64,000 nucleotides of DNA from Prunus persica (Eukaryota > Streptophyta > Magnoliopsida > Rosales > Rosaceae): NCBI RefSeq assembly GCF_000346465.2, contig NC_034009.1, forward strand, positions 8,775,251-8,839,250. The letters run 5' to 3'. Below are positions 38,785 to 50,507 of the stretch, one piece after another (the first letter of the stretch is position 1; each line of letters starts with the position of its first letter). Made by a program: the position numbers and the translations under genes. The notes below the pieces were generated by a model, which did not search any database, had not been told where the DNA came from, and saw only the letters and a list, made by a program, of their open reading frames with translations.

Positions 38785-41700
38785 AGTTCCTTTTATTAAT
38801 CCTGTGTGCCTAACAAATGAATCATGATTGTTCTCTTTTTGGTTGTTTCTTGTTTTAATTTTTTTTTGTCAGCCCTTTCGGGTCTTTTTGTGCTGAAACT
38901 ACGTATTTATGGTTATTTACCCTGCTTTCTTTGCAATTTCCCACCGAATAAATAATCATTTAGACTCAGACTTCTCATACATTGTTTATGGTCTCAAAAC
39001 AAAAATACAGGTGAAGTGGTGGGTGCACTCTCATTTTCTGTTGGGCAAGGTGCAAATATGTTGAGGAAAATAGCTTCCGTGAGGGTATTCAATCAAGGTC
39101 ATGATAGTCAGAGTGTAGTATCATATCCGCTAAGGGGGAGGGTGAGCTTTCTTATTTCACATTATTTTTGCATTGATTGGTGACGTCAGTTGTGCACATG
39201 TACTGTTTGTGGAATTGAGTGTTCTTTTCATGCTTATATGATGTTGTACTTTGAAGGTTCAACATAACAATCTTGATGACATGGACGAATGTGGATGTCT
39301 GTTGGTTTCAACTTCTTATTTTGAGAGGAAAACAACTCCAATTTTTCAAAGAGATCTAGAGGCTGAAAATGCAAGTGATAGAGACATAGGTTTCTCTGTT
39401 GGTCTTGGCCCGGATGGTGTTTGGGAGAGCATTCGGTCATTGCTTCCATTGTCAGTTGTCCCCAAATCACTACAGAATGATTTCATGGCACTGGAAGTTG
39501 TCCTGAAAAATGGCAAGAAGCATGCAATTTTCAGGGGTCTTGCAACAGTTATAAATGAGACTGATGTTAACTTGAAATTTTCAATTTGTCATGCTTCTCG
39601 GATTCGAGGTTATGATTCCTCTTTAGGAAAAAGTGATAACATAAATCCTGGAGGTTCTTTTGTTTTACCTTGGAGAAGTACATCAAATGATTCCGACCAG
39701 TGCTTACAAATTTGTCCTTCTGTTGATGATCCTCAGCCTCCATATTCATGGGGTTCTGTCGTGGCAGTGGGTTCTGGTTATACGTATGGAAAGGACCTGA
39801 CTCTTATAGATCAGGTTGCACTCTCTCGACAATATACTTCAAAGCAGGAAAATAAGATACCTAATGTTACTTTTAGGTTGAATCAGCTTGAGAAGAAAGA
39901 TATACTTTTGTGTTGTTCTAGTACCATAAATAAACAATTTTGGCTTAGTGTTGGGGCAGATGCCTCAGCTCTTCATACTGAATTGAATGCACCTGTTTAT
40001 GATTGGAGAATATCTGTCAACTCTCCTATGAAGTTGGAAAATCGACTTCCCTGTCCGGCTGAATTCACAATCTGGGAAAGAACAAAAGATGGAAAATGCA
40101 TTGAACGACAGCATGGTATGATCTCTTCACGTGGGGGTGTTCATATATATTCCGCAGACATTCAGAAACCCTTATATCTTACATTGTTTGTTCAGGGTGG
40201 TTGGGTTCTGGAGAAGGTAGTAGCTCTGTCTAAATACAAGTGACTTACTATATATATCTATACGCCATTGTGAGTTTAATAAATATAGTTGTTTTTTTTC
40301 TGGCAGGACCCCGTTCTTGTTTTGAATCTTTATTCCAATGACCATGTCTCATCATTCTGGATGGTTCACCAGAAAAGTAGAAGGTTTGTGGTTCCAAAGA
40401 AAAATGTTTATTAAAATTTGTTGTTCTTTTTGTTGTAAATTATGTTGTTTTGCTGTTGTTCCCATGTTCACAAAAGCTCAAGCTGCTAGGATGTAGTTCG
40501 ATTCATATTATTTACCACTATAGATCCCAACTCGTAATTTTCAATTTTCCTTCAGTGATATTTGACCCAAAAAAAAAAAAAAGGGGGTTTCAGTTGTAAG
40601 GATTACTCAGAGTCTCCCCCTCTTGTGCTATGTTAAGTTTTTTTCTTTTTTGATTTTGTTGGGACTACCATTGTTTCTAGAAGTTTAAGATTTAGGATGT
40701 GGACCAAATATTTTTCATATTGTAATTTTCAATTGATATTTGCTATTTCCTATTACTATTAAAGTTCCCCCCCACTGGGATGCAGTTCTGGCTTTGTCAC
40801 TAACTCGGAGCCATTGAAATGGTTATTAAATTTGTCACTCTCCCATAATGTGGATTACAATACATCTGTTCTTCTTTGGCACTTGCAAATGGAAATATTT
40901 GGAAGTGGAGGGAAATAAATATATGATCTTTCATCATATTTTTTTTCCGCTATATCTGTGTGCCATTACAAATATGTTAGGATGATGTCTTATTGGTATT
41001 TCTGAGATCTGTACGTATTGGAAAATAAAAAGACTTATTGTAATTAGTACGAAGAATTTTTTATTTATCAATTATCATATCCATGATCTCCATTACCTTC
41101 ATATTTACAGGAGACTGCGCGTGAGTATTGAACGTGACATGGGAGGGACCACTGTTGCACCCAAAACAATAAGGTTCTTTGTTCCATATTGGATCACGAA
41201 TGATTCATCTATTCCTTTGGCATATCGAGTGGTGGAAGTAGAACCTTTGGACAATGCAGATACAGACTCTCTAATACCTTCTAGAGTCAAGTCTGCAAAA
41301 ACAGCCTTGAAAAGTCCTACAAACTCTATGGACAGGAAGCTTTCTTCCACTAGGAGAAACATTCAAGTACTTGAAGTTATTGAGGACACTAGTCCTGTTC
41401 CTAATATGCTTTCTCCACAAGATTATGCAAGCCGCAGTGGGGCTTCGCTGTTTCCATCTCAAAAAGATGTATATCTGTCCTCACGAGTGGGCCTTTCTGT
41501 TGCCATTCGTCATTCAGAAATATACAGTCCTGGGATATCTCTTTTTGAGCTGGAAAAGAAGGTGACTATAAGAACATCAAATTGGCTTCTAATATTTCTT
41601 CTTTCTCCTTTTAATTACTATTGCTTCGGAGTTGCTGAAATTTGTTCTCGATCATATGATGCTTCTTGAATTTTCATTTCCAGGAAAGGCTTGATGTCAA

Positions 41701-44700
41701 AGCATTCAGTTCAGATGGATCTTATTACAAGCTTTCAGCGCGACTGAACATGACCTCAGACAGAACAAAGGTTGGATTTTAATATCTTATGACTTAAATC
41801 TTTAATGTTTCTCCTCTGAGGAACTGCAAGAATGTGATTATGGACTTGCCAAATTAGACTGATAAATATTGTCTATAGATCTGATTTTAGGAAAATAAGA
41901 TGACCCATAGCCCAAAAAAATATGATAAAAGATTCTGGTCAGCAGGCCATTTGCACGTTTAGAATGAACAGGAGGATCATTGCATGGGGAGGGTTGTACT
42001 CATTTGTAAAAACTGTAGTTGCTTTTTTCGTACTTGGTGGTAGTCATAAGCTATGCGTTTGTTAAGTTTCATTGATATGGGTATGTATATATATTTTTCT
42101 TTAATAAAAAAATTTCTCAATGGTTGATATTCAGGTTGTGCAATTCCAGCCCCACAGCTTGTTTATTAATAGAGTTGGTTCCAGCCTGTGTCTGCAGCAG
42201 TGTGGTTCTCAGTCTCTGGCATGGATTCATCCCACAGATTCTCCAAAACCCTTTTGTTGGCAGTCTTGTGCCAAAGTTGAATTGTTGAAGGTCAGTGAAG
42301 TTTAATAATTTCTCATATTCACTTAATTATCATGAATAGCATACATCGTCTGACTCCTATGTGGGGTTTATTTTTCTTTTCAGTTGCGGGTGGATGGTTA
42401 CAAATGGAGTGCACCATTTAGTGTTTGTAATGAAGGTATCATGCGTGTTTGCTTGAGGAAGGATACTGGAAATGAACAACTTCAGTTTCGAATAGCTGTA
42501 AGAAGTGGAGCAAAGAATTCAAGCTATGAAGTTATTTTCCGTCCAAACTCTTCCTTGAGTCCTTACAGGTCACAGTTTACTATCTCTTGTGAAAGTTTGT
42601 GAAATAAAAAAAGATGATGTTGATGGCAGTGTATTTATCATAAGAACAAAAGAATTCTTTTTGACTTTATATTTTGGGAAAATTTTCTTGAACTAGTTGT
42701 GTCTATTAATATGGAAGTCTTCTTATTGCAGTACAATAAAATCATATGTACTAGTTTCTGCTTCTTTACTTGTATACATGTGTTTGTTGTTTCTTGGTCC
42801 AATGCTGATAATTTTCTATCAACAGGGTTGAAAATCGTTCCATGTTTCTACCCATCCGAATTCGGCAAGTGGATGGTACTAGTGATTCGTGGAACTTTCT
42901 TCTTCCTAATACAGCAGTTTCTTTTTTATGGGAAGATCTTGGCAGAAGGCGTTTATTAGAAATCCTGGTAGAGGGCGAAGACCCATTGAAATCACAGAAG
43001 TATGATATTGATGAGATTTCTGATCACCAACCCATTCACATGGGAAGTGGACCTTCTAAAGCTCTACGTGTTACTGTTATAAAAGAAGAGAAAGTGAATG
43101 TTATTAAGATCAGTGACTGGATGCCAGAAAGTGAACCTGCTGGAGGTTTGAGTAGAAGCCAGTCATCACTTTTGTCTCAACTTTCTATACAGCAACAATC
43201 ACCTTTTCTCTCTGATTGTGAATTTCATGTTATCATTGAGCTAGCTGAGCTTGGGATATCCATTATTGACCATACACCCGAAGAAATTCTCTACCTTTCG
43301 GTTCAGAATCTTCTGTTTGCATATTCAACTGGCTTAGGCTCTGGAATCAGTCGGTAAGTTTGCTTTCAATTGAGACTTGATGGCTTAGAGAACAAAGTGC
43401 TTAATTTATTAGTCAATGGATCCAAGTAAATCTTTGCTGCCTTTTTTCTTTGCTTAATTTATTAGACAATTGAGACCTGGAATGTTTTCGCAATGATATC
43501 TACTGTTGTATTTTTCTGTTGGTCTTGCTAATAAATGTTGCTAGTAGAATTTTAGGTCTGTAGACACCTTGCCCTCTGTTTTTACAATTTCATTTTTATT
43601 ATTGATAGTTTGTTTATTAGCAGAAAAAGAAAACAGAAAACAATCATATCACCTAGGGACTGAAAAATCTGGACCAAGCAAGAATCAAAGCATTGATACT
43701 ATATTGTTTATAATGCACCAATGCGCATTGGTGAATATTATTTTCAGTTAGTTCTAATCTTTCATGAAATATTTCACATTCCATGTATACACTTCGATAC
43801 ATTTCATTATCACTTAAAATTGAGTCTGTCTTAGTAAAATAAGATTTACAGTATTCTAGAGGTCAATAGTTGGTGACTGGCTTTCATATTATGCGGTCCA
43901 TGTAAGTCTCAACAGACAGCTTTTTGGTTCTTTCCTGTTAGCAGATGTATATGAGAATCACAATTCTGAAGTGTAAACTTAGCTTAATTTACTCTCCAAC
44001 TGACAAACTTATGGATTACCTACAAATTGGCTACTTAATTAGACAAAGGCTGAGGCCCCTTAGGATGCTATTGTTGAATTGTATTTTTGTTTATCTCTTA
44101 TGATTGACAATTATTAATTCAGGAATTATGTTCTTGTCCTGTTTGCAGGTTGAAACTTAGAATGCATGGGATACAATTGGATAACCAGTTGCCATTAATT
44201 CCAACGCCAGTTCTTTTTAGGCCACAGAGAGTTGGGGAAGAGACTGACTATATCTTGAAACTTTCAATCACAATGCAATCCAATGGGTCGCTAGATCTGT
44301 GTGTCTATCCATATATTGGTCTCCATGTAAGTACAAAAAAGTTCTCATTACCTAGAAGAAGATTTCTGATTTTTTTTACTTCCTGTTTTCCCCCAATTTA
44401 TATTAACTATATGTCTACTGATTATTCAGGGACCTGAGAACTCTGCCTTTTTGATAAACATTCATGAACCTATCATCTGGCGCATTCATGAAATGATTCA
44501 GCAGGTCAACCTTAGTCGGTTGTATGATACTCAAACAACTGCTGTTTCTGTTGATCCAATCATTGAAATTGGGTATGCATGGACTTTCAAAATTGGCATA
44601 TCATTGTATTTTGCTAGATTTAGTTGTAATTCCCGTAATTTATGGTACCTTTATTTGCAGAGTTCTTAGCATCTCAGAGGTTCGATTCAAAGTGTCAATG

Positions 44701-47700
44701 GCTATGTCACCAAGTCAAAGGCCAAGAGGTGTTCTTGGCTTTTGGGCATCTTTGATGACTGCATTGGGCAACACTGAGAATATGCCAGTAAGTGTTGGGA
44801 TTCTTCCTCCTGCTATTTCTTGAGGTTTTCTTCTCTGGAATTCCTCCCAGAATATCTTGTCTGGACCTAAGTAATTAGAATGTGAAGGCTCACTATCAAA
44901 GTCTTGGTGTTGAATGCTTTATCATGGGATAACGTACTTAGAAATATGTATTTGGTAGATTGTAGATGACTTTTAGCTTTGCATCGCATACTTATAAACT
45001 CTTCATCTGACTTTGCAATATATACATGGACTGTTCTTGCATCATATATTTCATAGAGTACATTTAACACAATATATTTACATTTGTGATTCAGGTGAGG
45101 ATAAATCAAAGGTTTCATGAGAACGTGTGCATGAGGCAGAGTTCAATGATTAGTATTGCTATTTCAAACATTCGAAAAGATCTCCTAGGCCAACCTCTTC
45201 AACTGCTATCCGGTGTTGATATATTGGGTAATGCAAGTAGTGCACTTGGACATATGAGCAAGGGCATGGCTGCCTTATCATTTGATAAGAAGTTTATTCA
45301 AAGCCGACAGAGACAGGTTTGCTTTAGAGTTTGTCATTGGAATTAATATACTTACACATAATTGCTTAAAATTGGATATCATTAGTTGCCAAAGTTCTTT
45401 TCTTTTGGCCTGTGGACTGATTATTTTATCATACGTTACAAATTTTTAGTTGGTACTTTATCGTACATGTTAGGAGATAAAATAATAAAAAATCATTATT
45501 GGCCCATATGCTAACTTAAACTTTTGGGACTAGTGGTAAACGAAAAAAATTTATCACGGTATGTGAGCAGGAGTTTCTGAGTTTGACTCCCTGATTGCAT
45601 CTTTCCACTATAAAGTTGAATTCCACATATTGGGCTTAATGGTGGTAGGAGACCTGCATGCCAGGGGTAGTGAATTTATAAAACAATTGATGGCCATCCT
45701 AATCGCTTAAGCTTTTGGGACTTGTAGTAAAACTGACAAACTTTATCAATACATGCGATGCTTTAGAGGAATAAACTGGAACCTTTTCATTCTTATTGCA
45801 AAGTGACTAAAATTGTTTTTAAAATTTGCTCATTTTGGACCTTGGTTATTAAGTAAGGCTTTCTATCACCGGACCATGACCACCCTGTGATGAGATTGTC
45901 CGGATTTGCATTGGAGTCTTGTTGCGCCATGAGCATATTTTAAAATTTTAGTTTGATCTTTTGATAGATGTTTAGTACATTGATTTCTTAGTTAACCATT
46001 TTTATATTAATTTGTTCATATATGGTCTGGCACATGAAAACAACCCGTGCAATCTACGATACTCTCCTTGTGTTGTGCTTTTCGATCTCTTGCTCATTGC
46101 AATTTCTACACTCATGAATCTCAATGTCTGCAATTTATTTAAAAATTTTACTTTGGCAGGAAAGCAAGGGTGTGGAGGACTTTGGTGATGTTATTAGAGA
46201 GGGCGGTGGAGCACTGGCAAAAGGTCTCTTCAGAGGAGTCACTGGGATATTAACAAAGCCGCTTGAAGGTGCAAAAACTTCTGGCGTTGAGGGTTTTGTT
46301 CAAGGTGTTGGGAAAGGATTAATAGGTGCAGCTGCACAACCAGTGAGTGGGGTTCTAGATCTTTTGTCAAAAACTACTGAGGGTGCCAATGCGATGAGAA
46401 TGAAGATAGCATCAGCTATAACTTCTGATGAGCAACTGCTCCGCAGACGATTGCCTCGTGTTATTGGCGGTGATAATTTAATTCGGCCATATGATGGGTA
46501 CAAGGCACAGGGACAGGTACTAGTTGTTTGACTTTCTTTAAAATCTTTCAGTTGGAAATTTTATGTTAATTGAGCATGGGCTGGTTTTATTGATACCCCC
46601 TTTATTGCTCACTCTACTCCCAACTTAAACATAAAATGAAAAGTTATGGTTGATACCCCTACATATTCCATACTTTCTCATCTTCTTCAACCTTAAATTA
46701 AGTAAATCTACTTGTATGATTATTTGTTGGTTGATATCCAGCTTGCTGTCTTGTTTGGTTATAATCTACTTGTATTCAGTGGCTAAAATTAATGAATTTT
46801 CTTTTGTCATGAAGGCTATATTGCAGCTGGCAGAATCAGGTTCATTTTTCCTCCAGGTTGATCTGTTTAAAGTACGTGGGAAATTTGCCTTATCAGATGC
46901 TTATGAAAATCACTTTTTACTCCGGAAAGGAAAAATTCTTCTAGTCACTCATCGAAGATTGATACTGTTGCAAGTAAGTTAGCTGGATTAGAATCATTTC
47001 TATCTATCCCCTCCTATCTGCTACACACCATACTCAAAAGTCACCAAACAATGACTTGTATTTTTTGTCATTCAGCAACCCTTCACCGTAGCTCAGAGGA
47101 AGTTCAACCCGGCTAGGGATCCATGTTCTGTACTGTGGGATGTACTTTGGGATGACCTGGTCATAATGGAAAAGTCATATGGCAAAAAGGACCACCCAAA
47201 AGCCCCACCTTCACGGGTCATTCTTTATTTACAAGAGAAATCAACTGAGGCGAGGGAACAAGTTCGAGTTATAAAATGCATCCCTGATACCCCCCAGGCT
47301 CTTGAGGTGTACTCCTCGATTGAACGAGCAATGAACACTTATGGGTCAAACAAACCAAAGGTTAGTGTTTAATGCCGTCGCTTTGAGCTCTGCAGTGTCA
47401 GGTTATTGCATTGACTTTTATCTTTGTCAAGGTTGGTTGACCATAGAATGCTAAAATTATACCTGCAAACTAAAAATGAAATTCTAAAATGTTTTATTCC
47501 CTTGCATTGAAAGTTTCGACAAGAATATAAAATTTTCTGAAATAGATTGCATATGATAAGTTTGTCTTGAGTCATTTATTAATGATCTGGGGGCTCATTC
47601 GCTGCACCCATATAACAAGTTACTAAAGTTTGAAATATTCTTCCTAAATAGTTTTGTTATGCGACATTCTTCTGGATACTTTATAACGAAAAACTTTGCT

Positions 47701-47868
47701 TTAATTCAGAGAATGCTGAAAAAGAGTGTGACAATTCCATATGCACCAATGTTTGATAGTGCCAGCGCTGAAGCTATACCAAAAGAAGGGGCTAGCGTCT
47801 TGTCGCCCCGACAGGTGCCTGCATCAATTCCTCGTAGTTCAACTTTTGGCAGCAGCAGCAGCAATTGA
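13351..47868 (+). CDS. VPS13: VPS13-family intermembrane lipid-transfer protein (plant PH/C2 type), 62 coding exons
   Basis: This gene spans 34.5 kb and encodes about 4148 residues, close to the length I recall for Arabidopsis At1g48090 (about 4146). VPS13 proteins form a long hydrophobic groove that moves glycerolipids between membranes at contact sites. Visible domains in order: chorein N-terminus (MFEAHVLHLLRRYLGEYV, residues 1-115); VPS13 repeats; a PH domain (about 836-944); a stretch of four WRPxAPxGY blocks (about 2020-2400); a C2-like domain (about 2640-2775); the VAB/SHR-BD region (about 3000-3450); and the VPS13_C, ATG2-like helices and terminal PH-like module (3756-4148). All exon phases agree except exon 40 (35537-35854), where one base seems missing at about 35795 and the donor reads CAG|TTGG instead of GT. 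The next intron holds a 100-N gap. I cannot tell whether this is an assembly error or a real lesion. Exon coordinates are listed in the six segment entries below. From memory, the family has four Arabidopsis members (M1, M2, S/SHRUBBY, X), and this one is nearest M2. Confidence 0.95.
13914..13946. repeat. (CT)n microsatellite in VPS13 intron 1
   Basis: About 16 uninterrupted CT units in the first intron. Confidence 0.9.
16329..16545. repeat. tandem duplication and (CT)n tract in VPS13 intron 6
   Basis: A unit of about 70 bp (AAAATAGGTTTTGGATGAGG ... CTTCTTGGCATGTAGTT) is present twice in direct orientation. Each copy runs into CT repeats. The second copy ends in a tract of about 90 bp made of CTCTCTCT and CCCTCCAT units. 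Slippage between the two CT tracts is the likely cause. Confidence 0.85.
22195..22600 (-). mobile_element. L1-type LINE 3' fragment in VPS13 intron 17
   Basis: Read on the minus strand, this codes for WVVRDKRVFENV, matching the W..R.RVF core near the end of plant L1 reverse-transcriptase ORFs. It ends with TTAATGAAAGTTTTG before a short A-rich end. It is full of stops and antisense to VPS13. Confidence 0.65.
23665..23693. repeat. (CT)n microsatellite in VPS13 intron 21
   Basis: A short CT run directly after the exon 21 donor. Confidence 0.85.
23860..24590 (-). mobile_element. L1-type LINE fragment in VPS13 intron 21
   Basis: The minus strand shows YMCKGSDKTVDHLLFHF, a zf-RVT zinc-binding signature (C..C..H..H) found at the C-terminus of plant L1 ORF2. 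Further upstream in the same orientation is GVWERIGTR...LALRWVMGIG-like sequence from the region before it. Several frameshifts and stops show it is dead. Confidence 0.7.
29695..30160 (-). mobile_element. L1-type LINE fragment in VPS13 intron 33
   Basis: The minus strand encodes FWNLWLERNRRIF, a stop, then MWDRVKFWAALWAL. These are consecutive hallmark motifs from the C-terminal end of plant L1 ORF2. The 3' end (low coordinate) finishes in TTTATAAAGTTTCTATTC. It is antisense to VPS13 and 5'-truncated. Confidence 0.8.
31550..31900. mobile_element. Mutator-like MITE in VPS13 intron 35, 351 bp
   Basis: The ends are long inverted repeats of about 40 bp, TTGGTGATTTGCCCCCTGAA at the left and its near-perfect reverse complement at the right. 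The element is bounded by a perfect 10-bp duplication, TTAATGATAA, at 31540-31549 and 31901-31910. Long TIRs with a 9-11-bp duplication fit a Mutator-like foldback element. It has no ORF and sits 22 nt after the exon 35 donor site. Confidence 0.85.
32640..33015 (-). mobile_element. possible LINE remnant in VPS13 intron 36
   Basis: A minus-strand frame ends in an A-rich run at about 32690-32710 and shares the general look of L1 3' regions (FCLLLWxVPNIFCGLL-like end). There is no diagnostic ORF2 motif, so confidence is low. It lies antisense to VPS13. Confidence 0.3.
33915..34100 (-). mobile_element. possible LINE tail in VPS13 intron 38
   Basis: The plus strand reads AATAGAATTTTATTAATGAA, the inverse of the TTCATTAATAAAATTC type of plant LINE 3' end. 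There is no coding motif. Confidence 0.3.
35795..35855 (+). other. apparent single-base deletion and lost splice donor in VPS13 exon 40
   Basis: The frame breaks at about 35795/35796 (GTGCCAATTCAAGA), where one more T would keep it open. The exon end reads AAAATCAG|TTGGG, one G short of a GT donor. The two one-base losses lie 60 nt apart and within 110 nt of an N gap preceded by a poly-T run. That pattern points to poor consensus sequence rather than to two mutations. Confidence 0.75.
35901..36000. other. assembly gap, exactly 100 N
   Basis: A run of 100 N inside VPS13 intron 40 follows an 18-T homopolymer and precedes a (TG)n tract. The round number suggests a scaffold gap of unknown true size. 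No coding exon appears to be missing, because exons 40 and 41 are adjacent in the expected protein. Confidence 0.95.
36028..36098. repeat. (TG)n microsatellite next to the assembly gap
   Basis: Two TG runs, interrupted by TTTTGTGTGTGCGTGAGAC, lie just after the N gap in intron 40. Confidence 0.9.
36110..36440 (-). mobile_element. L1-type LINE fragment in VPS13 intron 40
   Basis: On the minus strand the sequence codes for ASCWIIWMERNNKILDD, the zf-RVT-proximal motif of plant L1 ORF2 (W.IW.ERN.RIF). It is antisense to VPS13. The other end may extend into the N gap. Confidence 0.72.
36829..39141 (+). other. VPS13: VPS13 segment 4: exons 42-47, C2-like domain
   Basis: Exons: 36829-36992, 37083-37263, 37382-37651, 37747-37953, 38402-38456, 39011-39141, covering residues about 2456-2791. 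The stretch from YYVAIQIHEAKGL through FFCALRLVVDSQ and WNELFIFEVPRK to LEVEVTNLAAKAGKG has the beta-strand pattern of a C2 domain. Plant VPS13 proteins are often annotated as calcium-dependent lipid-binding for this reason. The calcium-binding aspartates are not obviously all present, so calcium dependence is uncertain. Confidence 0.85.
38755..38783. repeat. poly-T tract in VPS13 intron 46
   Basis: A run of about 27 T in intron 46 (38457-39010), possibly the reversed tail of a retroposon, but no body is recognisable. Confidence 0.6.
39257..43353 (+). other. VPS13: VPS13 segment 5: exons 48-54, VAB/SHR-BD region
   Basis: Exons: 39257-40216, 40307-40383, 41111-41561, 41684-41770, 42135-42290, 42384-42568, 42826-43353, covering residues 2792-3606. 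The repeats include LENRLPCPAEFTIWE, IRFFVPYWITNDSSIPLAYR, SLFINRVGSSLCLQQ and VENRSMFLPIRIRQVDG. Each carries the N-rich turn expected of the adaptor-binding (VAB) repeats, called SHR-BD in plants. In other organisms this region recruits VPS13 to particular membranes through adaptor proteins. Confidence 0.88.
44149..47868 (+). other. VPS13: VPS13 segment 6: exons 55-62, VPS13_C, ATG2-like helices and C-terminal PH-like module
   Basis: Exons: 44149-44326, 44430-44572, 44661-44787, 45095-45316, 46160-46516, 46815-46973, 47076-47360, 47710-47868, covering residues 3606-4148. Exon 57 carries SMAMSPSQRPRGVLGFW, and exon 58 has KDLLGQPLQLLSGVDILGN. Exon 59 has the glycine-rich amphipathic run KGLFRGVTGILTKPLEGAK, typical of the ATG2/VPS13 C-terminus that binds lipid droplets or organelles. 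Exons 60-61 form a PH-like fold (KILLVTHRRLILLQQ). A Ser-rich tail precedes the TGA at 47866-47868. Exon 58 and its introns were copied to about 61216-61803. Confidence 0.9.
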
Positions 47869-49000
47869 TTTCTAGATCATTGCCCTTGGGGAAATATGGT
47901 TTTTGGGATTTCTGTCGTGGGTCAGGTCATGAATTCCGACTATTCGTGTTTCTTTTTCTGGTTTCAGCCTGCATGTTCAGATGTTCTCACCGTTTGACAG
48001 GTATTCTATTTGTGATCGTTGCATGAATGTACTGCAGTTATATTGATGTGTGTATGGATTCAAATATTTAATGACATTAATATGCAATTTTGTTTAGAAG
48101 TCTTTGCAGATTACAACAATGAAGAGGTGGTTTGTGTAGGTGTTTTATAAGAAGTCATGTCAAGGACAAGTGACAAAGATCTTGTAGGGCATGGATATGA
48201 ATGGTGTAGCTTCAATTACACATCCATAGGTTTTTTATATTTATAGATACCACTCTCCTAAATATGTACAGGTTTGAACATTCCATGTATATGTCTTAGA
48301 GTAGTCAATGTATATGAACAGAAATTACTGAAGGTGATCAAGCCGATTGGTTTAAGATCCCACTGTAGATCTGGTCCCGTATGAACATGATGATATATTA
48401 TAGGTGACGGCTAGGCTTAGGAAGTAAAATCCTAGTGGTTGAGCACCCTGTTTAATGTATGGTGTAGTGTAGCATATAAATTGCCTTTCAAACAAAAGTT
48501 AAAACCTCACCTGTTCAATTATGAAGCTGTAATCTTTTTGGTTTTCATATATTTGCTGCATGCAAGTTACTAAGCCATCTCCAAAGGAGGAGGGCTAAAC
48601 CCAAATATTGTGAATTTGGGCCCAAAAACTTCATCAATTCAGCTATTTAGGGTTCAAAATTTGAGACCAAGCCCCTCCGGTGTTACGGTCCGACGGAGCC
48701 CAACTTCAGTGGCTTGCTTCAGGAAGAGCGAGCTGCGTGTAGAAGAAGGCCAAGGATGATCTTGAATTGCTTTCAGAGTTCTGTCAATATACGATTGAGG
48801 CATTAATGTAAGACCTGGATCTTGTGGTTGTTGAGATCCAACGGCCACCATTTGAATTTGCTTCTTTTGTCTTTTTCCTTTTTCAGGTAAGGCCATCACG
48901 TGTCCTTCATTCAAGTATTCCAAAAATTATAATAGTTGTTTTCCCAAAAAACAAAAATAATAAAATGTTATCGTTTATACAAACGATATTAGAGGAGGGG
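47869..49000. other. VPS13 3' flank and intergenic DNA
   Basis: The region after the VPS13 stop should hold its 3'-UTR (AATAAT/AATATT-rich to about 48330). A minus-strand open frame at 48654-48923 (89 codons) shows no family I know. No repeat with clear ends was found. Confidence 0.45.
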
Positions 49001-49399
49001 CAGCGGAGGCCTGGCCTCCTCTCAAATCTTCATTGAGTCTATTGTCTTCTTAATACAATCATACTTTTCTTAACTAAATTTTATTTCTTTCTTTGTATTT
49101 TTCTCTTATTTTCCCTTCCCACTATCATTGCCACCCTTTCAATATCTCTTATTGCTCCGACTCTTGATTTTATAGTGATAAATTATTGTTCAAAATTTCT
49201 TTGTGAGTATTTTTTATAAAGTACATTTCATTTTTTGCTAGGATCGATAATGAATAGATAGTTAATATAACATGTAAAATAATGAAGGATATAAATTAAA
49301 ATTAGGGATTTTGTAATTAGTTTGGTTGTCACTCTAAAAAAAAAAAAAATTCAAAATATGAGGTGCTCCCTCTGTGAAGATTTTCTGATTCCGCTATTG
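49001..49399. mobile_element. diverged hAT MITE, relative of the 12.1-kb element
   Basis: It starts CAGCGGAGG and ends CCGCTATTG, a worn version of the CAGTGGCGGAG termini. Inside it shares several stretches with 12109-12566: CTTAATACAATCATACTTTT, the GATAAATTATTG segment and TGAATAGATAGTTAATATAACATG-like sequence. G-rich flanks hide the target duplication. Confidence 0.65.
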
Positions 49400-49521
49400 G
49401 GGAGGGGGCATTTCTCATGCACTGTTAAGTTGTTATGAAAATTGTAACCTTAGGGGTTGGTTGTTATTGAAGTTGTAACCTTAGTTGTAAGGTCATTTGT
49501 AATCTTAGTTGTAACCTTGAT

Positions 49522-50507
49522 TAGGGGTGGGCATGGTACGGTACGGTACAGTATTGAGCTTGTACCACTACTGATACTGCAAATTAAAACCGGTATGGTA
49601 CGGTATGAGATTATCGTTTGTCAAAGTTGGTATTGTACCATACCGTGCCAAATCTATATTGATACGGTATCTGTACCATTTCGGTACCAAAATGACACAA
49701 CTAAAAAATGCAAGACGGAATGAAAAAGACAATAAAAATAGCTACGAAATTTCATAATTCATTCGTATGATATGCCTTGAGAATCCAAAACTTCAGACTG
49801 AAGCTTGAAGACAAAACACAACTTTTATCTGTACAAATCCTAATAAAACATATTTAAGCCACTGCAAATGCGATACCCTATTGTTTCATAAAACATCTAC
49901 TTCATGAAAAAGAAAATCTTCTCAAGAAATGAAAAGGAAAAAGGTCTTAGAGTACATAAAGAAATTAACCTCAACTTAATTGATACTTGACCATCCGGAT
50001 TGCTCATGTCTCAAGCTTATTTAACAAGATCCTCTCTGAAGAGTACGAATTATTCACAAACCCAAGTAGCTAGCTCTCGTTAAACCACAGTTAATTAGCT
50101 CCAAATAATATTCAATACATACTCCTGCGAATAGTAGCCAAATATGGAGAAAAGTGGAAGTTAGATAATTATCAAATTAATATCCTGAGTATATATATAC
50201 AAATGAACTAATTAGGATCTATGTTGCATAGACATTGATCAAAGAAAGGGATTTTGGAAAATCTCATTCATTTCTTCACAGTTCATCACAACAACTATAT
50301 GTTTCTATTTGAACATGTTTATATTTCGGTACAGTATGGTATTGACCGGTACCAAATACTTGATATCACTATCATACCATACTCTATTGGTACGGTACGG
50401 TACCGATTATTTCCCCATTTCAAATAAAACGGTATGAAATTAGTATGGTATGGTATGGTATGGTTAGTGGACGGTTTTAGTATTTCGGTTTTAGATGCCC
50501 ACCCCAA
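49522..50507. mobile_element. non-autonomous hAT element, 986 bp, GGTACGG-rich
   Basis: The termini are TAGGGGTGGGCAT and, inverted, TTGGGGTGGGCAT. The flanks ACCTTGAT (49514-49521 and 50508-50515) are a perfect 8-bp target duplication, which assigns it to hAT. Both subterminal regions are packed with GGTACGGTA-type repeats, likely transposase-binding sites. No transposase ORF is left. Confidence 0.82.

Noticed and set aside
48654..48923. 89-codon minus-strand frame downstream of VPS13
   Set aside because: Open and moderately biased, but I recognise no family and see no gene structure. Kept only as a remark in the intergenic entry.
49440..49520. GTTGTAACCTTA short repeats as a CRISPR-like or regulatory array
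   Set aside because: Irregular spacing, few copies and low complexity in a plant genome; probably local slippage.
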